A stretch of 5,722 bases of DNA, from NCBI GenBank assembly GCA_002732995.1, contig NVTS01000067.1:6202-11923 (forward strand), given 5' to 3'. A program made the position numbers and the translations under genes. The notes under the pieces were generated by a model, which was not told the DNA's origin, did no database searches, and saw only the letters and a list, made by a program, of their open reading frames with translations. How positions within the stretch are numbered: position 1 is the stretch's first letter; the number at the start of each line of letters is the position of its first letter. Below are positions 1 to 4,649 of this stretch, in pieces. The DNA is from Marinosulfonomonas sp. Its GTDB lineage: Bacteria > Pseudomonadota > Alphaproteobacteria > Rhodobacterales > Rhodobacteraceae.

Positions 1-720
1 CACGATGATACGGGCCGAGGCTTTGGCCCCGAGCGTCAAGGTATACGGAATGAACGAGCCACCCAGATTGGCCCCCAGCACCATCGCCATTGCGGCCTCG
101 ACCGGCAGCAGCCCTTGGGCGGTGAAGGTGACAAACATCAGCACGGCGGCGACGCTGGAGTGCATCGCCCACGCCAGCAGCGCCCCGACGATAAAGGCCG
201 AGAAAACATCATTGGCCAGATAGTTGGCAACAGGGGCAATCGCCGCGCTGTCGCGGATCGGATCAGTGGCGGCGCGGATCATATCGAGCGACACCAGCAC
301 CAGTGCCAGACCAATCAGGATACGCCCGGTCTGGCGGGTCCGGGATTTCTCGCCTTTCAGGAACAGGGCAACGCCAATCAGCAACAGCACCGGCACCAGC
401 CAAGCGGCGCGCACCAGCAGGATCTGGGTGACAATGGCCGAACCCAGATCAGCCCCCAGAAAAATCGCCAGCCCGACCGTGACCGTCAACGTGCCCTTGG
501 TGGCAAAGTTGGCAACCAGCAGGGCAACGGCGGTCGAACTTTGCAACAGGATTGCTGCCAAAACGCCCGTGCCCGCCGCCAGTGGCGGGTTGTTCGAGGA
601 GCGGCGCAGCCAGGTGCGCAATTCAGATTTGAATGCCCGTTGAACTCCGGTGCGGATGATCCGGACAGACCACAACAAAAGGGCAGCTGCCCCGGCTAAA
701 TTCAGAATAAAAATAAGCAA
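1..720 (-). CDS. Na+/phosphate symporter family protein (NptA/YjbB type), C-terminal part outside window
   Basis: This is probably an inner-membrane carrier that moves inorganic phosphate with sodium; in related bacterial proteins export as well as import has been reported. The 240 visible residues form two repeated Na/Pi-cotransporter half-domains. The first has GTGVLAAILLQSSTAVALL at about 51-69 and the second has HSSVAAVLMF at about 187-196. Glycine-rich GAD/GAN-LG segments follow at about 89-93 and 216-220. This duplicated QSSTA-like signature is diagnostic of the family. Several hydrophobic helices are visible, at about 4-22, 52-70, 80-100, 106-121 and 134-148. The start is a TTG at 718-720 with a GAGG five bases upstream; no ATG or GTG lies between it and the preceding in-frame stop. 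Family members often continue into a cytoplasmic PhoU-like domain, which cannot be seen here. The gene is divergent from phnD, which suggests a shared phosphorus-response control region. The family call is confident; direction of transport is not known. Confidence 0.9.
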   Translation of the reverse strand, partial: MLIFILNLAGAAALLLWSVRIIRTGVQRAFKSELRTWLRRSSNNPPLAAGTGVLAAILLQSSTAVALLVANFATKGTLTVTVGLAIFLGADLGSAIVTQILLVRAAWLVPVLLLIGVALFLKGEKSRTRQTGRILIGLALVLVSLDMIRAATDPIRDSAAIAPVANYLANDVFSAFIVGALLAWAMHSSVAAVLMFVTFTAQGLLPVEAAMAMVLGANLGGSFIPYTLTLGAKASARIIV

Positions 721-772
721 TTTTGCCTCGTGCGCGCTATTAAAGTGCGTTTAACTAGGCGTATGGAAAACC

Positions 773-786
773 ATTTGCAAGCAAAT
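773..786. promoter_or_regulatory. Short inverted repeat in the divergent intergenic region
   Basis: ATTTGC and GCAAAT form perfect 6-bp arms separated by AA. The overlapping CAAATTTG at 782-789 is itself palindromic. The site lies 53 bases upstream of the TTG start of the symporter gene and 122 bases upstream of phnD, so it could be a regulator site for the minus-strand gene. A chance palindrome in this locally A+T-rich stretch is also possible. Confidence 0.25.
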
Positions 787-800
787 TTGACACCCCGAGA

Positions 801-818
801 CTGTAACATTGTTAACAT
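801..818 (+). promoter_or_regulatory. Weak Pho-box-like direct repeat between the two divergent transport genes
   Basis: CTGTAAC (801-807), a four-base spacer and TTAACAT (812-818) resemble the two 7-bp half-sites of the PhoB box (consensus CTGTCAT, 4-bp spacer, CTGTCAT). Matches are 5 of 7 and 4 of 7, so the sequence alone is weak. The argument rests on context: both flanking genes are phosphorus transporters, of kinds often controlled by PhoB. No good -10 sits at the usual 10-12 bases downstream; the nearest is TATGCC at 830-835, which is poor. Confidence 0.25.
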
Positions 819-845
819 AAGAGGTCGGATATGCCGGATTTTCCC

Positions 846-864
846 TTGCTAAAATCCTTAGCAA
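846..864. promoter_or_regulatory. Perfect 7-5-7 inverted repeat upstream of phnD, candidate operator
   Basis: TTGCTAA (846-852), a five-base spacer and TTAGCAA (858-864) form a perfect dyad 43 bases before the phnD start. Inside it, TAAAAT at 850-855 matches a sigma-70 -10 hexamer at 5 of 6 positions, although no convincing -35 lies 17 bases upstream. If that -10 is used, a protein bound at the dyad would block transcription of phnDCE1E2. As RNA it would be only a weak A/U-rich hairpin, so a DNA operator is the likelier reading. The binding protein is unknown. Confidence 0.4.
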
Positions 865-896
865 CACTAGCTTACTGAAATACAAAAAGCACATCT

Positions 897-902
897 GGGA
901 GG
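897..902 (+). promoter_or_regulatory. Ribosome binding site of phnD
   Basis: GGGAGG lies five bases before the ATG at 908. It is a strong Shine-Dalgarno sequence, in keeping with the high level at which periplasmic binding proteins are usually made, and it fixes the start codon. Confidence 0.75.
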
Positions 903-907
903 ATGCA

Positions 908-1882
908 ATGAAACTGAACACACTTTTATCAACAGTGGCCGTGCTGGCGGCTTTCACATTTGGCGCGGGTTCCGCAATGGCGCAGGATTGCCCGCGCGGT
1001 GATCTGGACGACCGGTTCTGCGATGTTGATGGTGATCTGATCGCCGACACGCCGACCGATCCAAGCAAGCTGCTTGACCCCGAAACACTGATCTTTGCGT
1101 ATACTCCGGTTGAAGATCCAGCTGTCTATAAAGAAGCATGGTCCGATTTCCTGACCCATCTGGAAGCAAAAACCGGCAAGAGCGTCGTGTTTTTTCCGGT
1201 TCAATCGAACGCCGCCCAAATCGAGGCAATGCGGTCAGGCCGTTTGCATATCGCGGGCTTTAACACAGGTTCCAACCCGCTGGCAGTGAACTGCGCCGGC
1301 TTTAGCCCGTTCACCCTGATGGGCCGCGAAGATGGCAGCTTTGGTTACGAGATGGAAATTCTGACCTACCCTGGTTCAGGCATTGAAAGTGTCGAGGATA
1401 TTCGCGGCAAACAGCTGGCCTTTACCTCGCCGACCTCCAACTCTGGCTTCAAGGCGCCATCGGCGATCCTGAAAGCCGATTTTGACATGATCCCCGAGCG
1501 GGATTTTGAAGCGGTTTATTCCGGCAAGCACGACAACTCGATCCTGGGTGTCGCCAACAAAGACTATGTTGCCGCCTCTATCGCCAACTCGGTGCGTGAC
1601 CGGATGCTGAGCCGCGGTGTTATCACCGAGGACCAGATCATATCGATCTATAAATCGCAAACCTTCCCGACAACCGGTTTTGGTACGGTTTACAACCTGA
1701 CGCCTGAACTTCAGGCCTCGATCAGGGATGCGTTCTCCTCGTTTGAATGGGATGGCACCAGCTTGCAGGAAGAATTCTCCAAGTCGGGCGAAGGCCAGTT
1801 CCTGCCGATGACATATAAGGAATTCTGGGAAGTGATCCGCAAGATCGATGCGGCGAACGGCGTTTCCTACGCTTGCGAATAA
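908..1882 (+). CDS. phnD: Phosphonate/phosphite/phosphate ABC importer, periplasmic substrate-binding protein
   Basis: This protein captures a phosphonate or related phosphorus oxyanion in the periplasm and delivers it to the PhnC-PhnE1-PhnE2 importer. Residues 1-25 form a Sec signal peptide with likely cleavage after AMA-25, leaving a mature chain beginning QDCPRGD. The body is a type-II binding-protein fold of the PhnD-like family. Hallmarks are QSNAAQIEAMRSGRLHIAG at about 99-117, the oxyanion-loop-like FTSPTSNSG at 172-180, and SGKHDNSILGV at 205-215, whose His-Asp matches the conserved ligand-site region of the family. The N-terminus has an unusual insert: Cys28 and Cys38 flank an acidic run, followed by DVDGDLIAD at 39-47, which looks like a calcium-binding DxDxD loop. 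Cys129 and Cys323 could form another disulfide. It is the first gene of the operon, 74 bases before phnC. Ligand identity (phosphonate, phosphite or phosphate) cannot be decided from sequence. Confidence 0.93.
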   Translation: MKLNTLLSTVAVLAAFTFGAGSAMAQDCPRGDLDDRFCDVDGDLIADTPTDPSKLLDPETLIFAYTPVEDPAVYKEAWSDFLTHLEAKTGKSVVFFPVQSNAAQIEAMRSGRLHIAGFNTGSNPLAVNCAGFSPFTLMGREDGSFGYEMEILTYPGSGIESVEDIRGKQLAFTSPTSNSGFKAPSAILKADFDMIPERDFEAVYSGKHDNSILGVANKDYVAASIANSVRDRMLSRGVITEDQIISIYKSQTFPTTGFGTVYNLTPELQASIRDAFSSFEWDGTSLQEEFSKSGEGQFLPMTYKEFWEVIRKIDAANGVSYACE

Positions 1883-1903
1883 TCGTTTAATTTAGAAGAA
1901 TTA

Positions 1904-1928
1904 CGGCGGCTACTTAAGGTGGCCGCCG
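1904..1928 (+). terminator. Intercistronic stem-loop between phnD and phnC
   Basis: CGGCGGCTAC (1904-1913) pairs with GTGGCCGCCG (1919-1928), giving a 10-bp, G+C-rich stem with one G-U pair and a five-base loop. What follows is CTATAATAATAT rather than a run of T, so it is not a classical intrinsic terminator. Its place between a binding-protein gene and its ATPase gene fits a 3'-end stabiliser or partial attenuator that raises PhnD above the membrane components, as is known for other ABC importer operons. That role is inferred; the pairing is directly visible. Confidence 0.6.
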
Positions 1929-1956
1929 CTATAATAATATCAAAACGGGGTGGGCT

Positions 1957-2751
1957 ATGCTGAAGCTGGAACAGCTGACGATGACGTATAAGACCGGCGA
2001 TCAGGCGCTAAAGTCGGTGACGCTGGAAGTACCTGCGGGGCAGGTTCTGGCGCTGATTGGCCCGTCGGGTGCGGGTAAATCCACCTTGATCCGCTGCGTT
2101 AACCGGCTGGTTAACCCGACCAGCGGCAAGGTGTTTTTGGGCGATGTCGAGCTGACCGCGCTTAAACCTTCGGGCCTGCGCCGCGAGCGCCGCCGCATGG
2201 GGATGATTTTTCAGGAATATGCGTTGGTTGAGCGCCTGACGGTGATGGAAAACGTGCTGTCGGGTCGTTTGGGTTATGTCGGGTTCTGGCGCAGTTTTCT
2301 GCGTAAATTTCCGCAATCCGACGTGGACGAAGCGTTTCGTTTGCTGGACCGCGTTGGTCTTTTGCACATGGCCGATAAACGCGCTGACGAGCTGTCTGGC
2401 GGCCAACGCCAGCGGGTCGGGATTGCGCGCGCACTTATTCAGGATCCGGCGTTGTTGCTGGTGGACGAGCCAACCGCGAGCCTTGATCCGAAAACATCCC
2501 GCCAGATTATGCGGCTGATTTGCGAGCTGTGTGAGGAGCGGGATTTGGCGGCGATTATCAACATTCACGACGTGGCGCTGGCGCAAATGTTCGTTACACG
2601 GGTCGTCGGGTTGACGGCGGGGGCCATCGCCTTTGACGGCACCCCCGAGGAGCTGACACCGGATGTTCTGACCACAATCTATGGCGAAGAAGACTGGGCC
2701 GAAACGATTGAGGAAGTTGACGAAGATGATGAAGACGGGGATGGCGCATGA
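1957..2751 (+). CDS. phnC: Phosphonate ABC importer, ATP-binding subunit
   Basis: This is the cytoplasmic ATPase that powers import through the PhnE1/PhnE2 channel. All nucleotide-binding motifs are intact over 264 residues: Walker [10 protein letters not shown] at 35-43, Q-loop Gln86 in [11 protein letters not shown] signature LSGGQRQR at 146-153, Walker B LLLVDEP at 166-172 with the catalytic Glu171, D-loop SLD at 175-177, and switch His204. [12 protein letters not shown] after Walker A and the long [16 protein letters not shown] segment before the signature are typical of PhnC. The last dozen or so residues (about 252-262) form a strongly acidic tail, [11 protein letters not shown], beyond the usual catalytic domain. 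The start at 1957 follows a G-rich stretch (GGGGTGGG) and gives the standard [11 protein letters not shown] opening. The stop overlaps the phnE1 start as ATGA, indicating translational coupling. The assignment to the phosphonate branch is supported by both permeases. Confidence 0.95.
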   Translation: MLKLEQLTMTYKTGDQALKSVTLEVPAGQVLALIGPSGAGKSTLIRCVNRLVNPTSGKVFLGDVELTALKPSGLRRERRRMGMIFQEYALVERLTVMENVLSGRLGYVGFWRSFLRKFPQSDVDEAFRLLDRVGLLHMADKRADELSGGQRQRVGIARALIQDPALLLVDEPTASLDPKTSRQIMRLICELCEERDLAAIINIHDVALAQMFVTRVVGLTAGAIAFDGTPEELTPDVLTTIYGEEDWAETIEEVDEDDEDGDGA

Positions 2752-3572
2752 CCGCTGATATGACCACCGAGCTTGGCATTCTTGTTGGCAACAAGTGGAA
2801 AAAGCCGCCGTTTGTGAAACGGGCATGGCTGCGCTGGTTACTGATCATCGGCGCGGGGCTGTATTTTATCGCCGCGATCTACTCGATCGATGTGAACTGG
2901 TCGCGGGTTTACCAGGGACTGGACCGTGGCGGCGCTTTTGTTGCGGCGTTCTTTAGTCCCGATTTCACATCCCGCTGGACCGACATCAAAGAGGGTATGA
3001 CCGAAAGCATCATCATGACGGTGGCATCCTCGGTGGTGGGTATCCTGATCTCGATCCCCATCGGTCTGGGGGCGGCGCGCAACATCTCGCCGATGCCGGT
3101 CTATATGATCTGTCGCGGCATCATTGCGGTGTCGCGTTCCTTGCAGGAAATCATCGTGGCGATCCTGCTGGTGGCGATTTTCGGATTTGGCCCGCTGGCC
3201 GGTTTTCTGACGCTTAGTTTTGCTACCATCGGGTTTTTATCCAAACTGCTGGCCGAGGAAATCGAGACCATCAACAAGGGGCAGGCCGAAGCGGTGCGCG
3301 CTACCGGGGCGCGCTGGACGCAATGGATCAACTACGGCATCCAGCCGCAGATCATGCCGCGCCTGATCGGGCTTTCGATGTATCGCATCGATATCAATTT
3401 CCGCGAGAGTGCCATTCTGGGGCTGGTCGGGGCAGGGGGCATTGGTGCCACGCTAAACACTGCGTTTGATCGTTATGAATACGACACAGCAGCGGCGATC
3501 CTGCTGATTATCATTGTGATCGTGATGGGGCTTGAATACCTGTCCGGCATTATCAGGGCGAGGGTGCAGTAA
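2748..3572 (+). CDS. phnE: Phosphonate ABC importer, permease subunit 1
   Basis: This is one of two inner-membrane permeases of the importer (call it PhnE1). The 274 residues include a hydrophobic helix at about 29-46, then a periplasmic segment, and a binding-protein-dependent transport domain from about 85. Helices are evident at about 88-108, 133-153 and 247-265. The cytoplasmic EAA loop that docks on PhnC is [20 protein letters not shown] at 181-200. It is followed by the PhnE-typical [20 protein letters not shown] at 214-233. The first ATG overlaps the phnC stop (ATGA); a second in-frame ATG lies four codons on, but the overlap and the GGGGATGG just upstream favour the first. Its end overlaps the next permease start, so the two are presumably made together as a heterodimer. 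It resembles phnE2 throughout the C-terminal half, consistent with an old gene duplication. Confidence 0.94.
   Translation: MTADMTTELGILVGNKWKKPPFVKRAWLRWLLIIGAGLYFIAAIYSIDVNWSRVYQGLDRGGAFVAAFFSPDFTSRWTDIKEGMTESIIMTVASSVVGILISIPIGLGAARNISPMPVYMICRGIIAVSRSLQEIIVAILLVAIFGFGPLAGFLTLSFATIGFLSKLLAEEIETINKGQAEAVRATGARWTQWINYGIQPQIMPRLIGLSMYRIDINFRESAILGLVGAGGIGATLNTAFDRYEYDTAAAILLIIIVIVMGLEYLSGIIRARVQ
3415..3439 (+). repeat. 25-bp direct repeat, copy 1 (in phnE1)
   Basis: The 25 bases at 3415-3439 are identical to those at 4230-4254 in phnE2, in the same reading frame. They encode the LGLVGAGG signature shared by the paralogous permeases. The identity covers wobble positions too, which is more than protein conservation requires. 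Confidence 0.85.
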
Positions 3573-4387
3573 TGCCAGTGATTGATCAAAATGGACAAGC
3601 TGTCTGGCGTCGTCGCACCACGGGCCAAAGCATGGTGCGCTGGTTTGGCTGGCTATTGGGTGTTGCCGTATTCCTGTGGTGCTGGAACTATATCTCCGAG
3701 GCCACAACGTGGTTTTTCGTCTGGGACGCCCCTCGCATTGCCGATGACATTTTCGGGCGCGCCACCCCGCCGCGCTGGTCCTATATCGACAAGCTGTGGG
3801 GGCCAATCTGGGACACACTGAATATTGCCACACTGGGCACGATATTCGCCCTGTTTATGGCGATCCCTGTGGCGTTTCTGGCGGCGCGCAATACTACGCC
3901 TTCCGCCCTGTTCATCCGGCCTATCGCGCTGCTGATCATCGTTGGCACCCGCTCGATCAACTCGCTGATCTGGGCGTTGTTGCTGATCGCTATCATCGGC
4001 CCCGGTGTGTTCGCGGGGGTTGTGGCGATTTCAATCCGTTCAATCGGATTCTGCGCCAAGCTGCTGTATGAGGCGATCGAGGAAATCAACGTGATTCAAG
4101 TCGAGGCGATCACCGCCACGGGGGCCAGCCGGTGGCAGGTGATGGCTTACGGTATCATGCCGCAAATCATGCCGGCATTGGCGGGCATTGCGGTGTTTCG
4201 CTGGGACATCAACATCCGCGAAAGCACGGTTCTGGGGCTGGTCGGGGCAGGGGGTATTGGCTTGCAATTGTCGTCCTCCCTGAACACGCTGGCGTGGCCA
4301 CAGGTTAGCCTGATCCTGCTGGTCATCCTGCTGGCGGTGGTGATTTCCGAATGGGTTTCCGCCAAGGTGCGCGGCGCGATTATCTAG
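3572..4387 (+). CDS. phnE: Phosphonate ABC importer, permease subunit 2
   Basis: This is the second inner-membrane permease (PhnE2) and the last gene of the operon. It has 271 residues: a charged N-terminus, a helix at about 23-40, a periplasmic stretch, then helices at about 84-105, 114-125, 130-153 and 244-260. The EAA loop is EAITATGASRWQVMAYGIMP at 178-197. The family signature [20 protein letters not shown] lies at 211-230. The ATG shares its A with the TAA of phnE1 (TAATG), a reinitiation arrangement that favours equal amounts of the two permeases. In many bacteria PhnE is a single gene forming a homodimer; here two diverged genes probably give a heterodimeric channel. No phosphonate-degrading gene follows; the next gene is an integrase on a probable mobile element. 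The stop is TAG. Confidence 0.94.
   Translation: MPVIDQNGQAVWRRRTTGQSMVRWFGWLLGVAVFLWCWNYISEATTWFFVWDAPRIADDIFGRATPPRWSYIDKLWGPIWDTLNIATLGTIFALFMAIPVAFLAARNTTPSALFIRPIALLIIVGTRSINSLIWALLLIAIIGPGVFAGVVAISIRSIGFCAKLLYEAIEEINVIQVEAITATGASRWQVMAYGIMPQIMPALAGIAVFRWDINIRESTVLGLVGAGGIGLQLSSSLNTLAWPQVSLILLVILLAVVISEWVSAKVRGAII
4230..4254 (+). repeat. 25-bp direct repeat, copy 2 (in phnE2)
   Basis: This is the second copy of the repeat at 3415-3439, 815 bases downstream. The sequence around the two copies diverges outside the conserved motif, so this is a short identical patch within older paralogues. Crossing-over between the copies would fuse the two permeases in frame and remove 815 bases. Confidence 0.85.
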
Positions 4388-4415
4388 AATTCTGACAAAA
4401 GGCGGGTCATCACCA

Positions 4416-4451
4416 CCCAAAAGCGCGACTGCGCTTCGGGCGGTCAGCCCG
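4416..4451 (+). terminator. Tandem stem-loops after phnE2, possible operon terminator
   Basis: Two hairpins lie 29 bases after the phnE2 stop. AAGCGC (4421-4426) pairs with GCGCTT (4431-4436) around GACT, extended by CCC/GGG (4416-4418 with 4438-4440) across a small internal loop. CGGGC (4437-4441) then pairs with GCCCG (4447-4451) around GGTCA. The two compete for the same G residues, and GGCGGG at 4401-4406 can instead pair with CCCGCC at 4448-4453. No T-run follows, so termination is only suggested by position. Confidence 0.4.
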
Positions 4452-4487
4452 CCCCGTCGGAGGTGCCACGCACAGTGAGACATAAAA

Positions 4488-4501
4488 TGGCGGAGAGACA
4501 G
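4488..4501 (-). other. Orphan tRNA 3' end, candidate integrase attachment core (att)
   Basis: Read on the minus strand this is CTGTCTCTCCGCCA: one T-stem arm, a seven-base acceptor strand TCTCTCC, discriminator G and CCA. This pattern fits the 3' end of tRNA-Ser in proteobacteria. Beyond it (minus-strand upstream) no matching T-arm, anticodon arm or 5' acceptor strand can be found, so it is a fragment and not a tRNA gene. It lies 148 bases upstream of the P4-type integrase gene, and such integrases typically use tRNA 3' ends as their target. It is therefore best read as one attachment-site copy left by integration. The tRNA isotype is inferred from general knowledge of these sequences. Confidence 0.5.
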
Positions 4502-4592
4502 TCCGCATTCGTAGGGTCTGGCGTTGTTCACGTATTTCCACAGTTATCTATTAAAACAAAAGGTTAACGTGCGTGCGTTGTCCTAATGGGTC

Positions 4593-4623
4593 TTGTTAAA
4601 TCTACCTGTAGCCACCATATTAT
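4593..4623 (+). promoter_or_regulatory. Possible integrase promoter overlapping a short inverted repeat
   Basis: TTGTTA (4593-4598) and TATTAT (4618-4623) resemble -35 and -10 hexamers, but the spacing of 19 is long. The -10 lies in the loop of CCAC (4612-4615) and GTGG (4624-4627), a small dyad that could serve autoregulation by the integrase or an excisionase. The fit is weak; the local A+T richness and the position 27 bases before the start are the main support. Confidence 0.25.
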
Positions 4624-4649
4624 GTGGGTAGACAGTGGAAAGTGATTTT

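Noticed and set aside
115..699. Long plus-strand open frames opposite the symporter gene
   Set aside because: They are antisense to a well-supported membrane protein; the products are rich in Gln, Arg and His with no recognisable domain, as expected from the complement of G+C-rich membrane-protein codons.
903..911. ATG-CAA-TGA mini-frame overlapping the phnD start
   Set aside because: The two-codon frame arises from the ribosome binding site and start region; the Shine-Dalgarno sequence is too close to use its ATG, so it is probably coincidence.
2008..2826. A 272-codon minus-strand open frame opposite phnC
   Set aside because: It is a shadow of the phnC reading frame: it spans a gene boundary, has no ribosome binding site of note and resembles no protein family.
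4040..4531. Minus-strand open frame covering the phnE2 end and the intergenic region
   Set aside because: Most of it is antisense to phnE2 and it runs through the hairpins and the tRNA-like core; the product is low in hydrophobic order and unrecognised.
4538..4550. DnaA-box-like sequence (ATTTCCACA) suggesting an origin
   Set aside because: It matches TTATCCACA at only 7 of 9 positions, is single, and lacks neighbouring boxes, iterons or a replication gene.
4488..4578. A complete tRNA gene on the minus strand
   Set aside because: Only the 3' acceptor strand and one T-stem arm are present. TACGAAT nearby resembles a T-loop but is misplaced by about three bases and its flanks do not pair; no anticodon stem or 5' acceptor strand is found.
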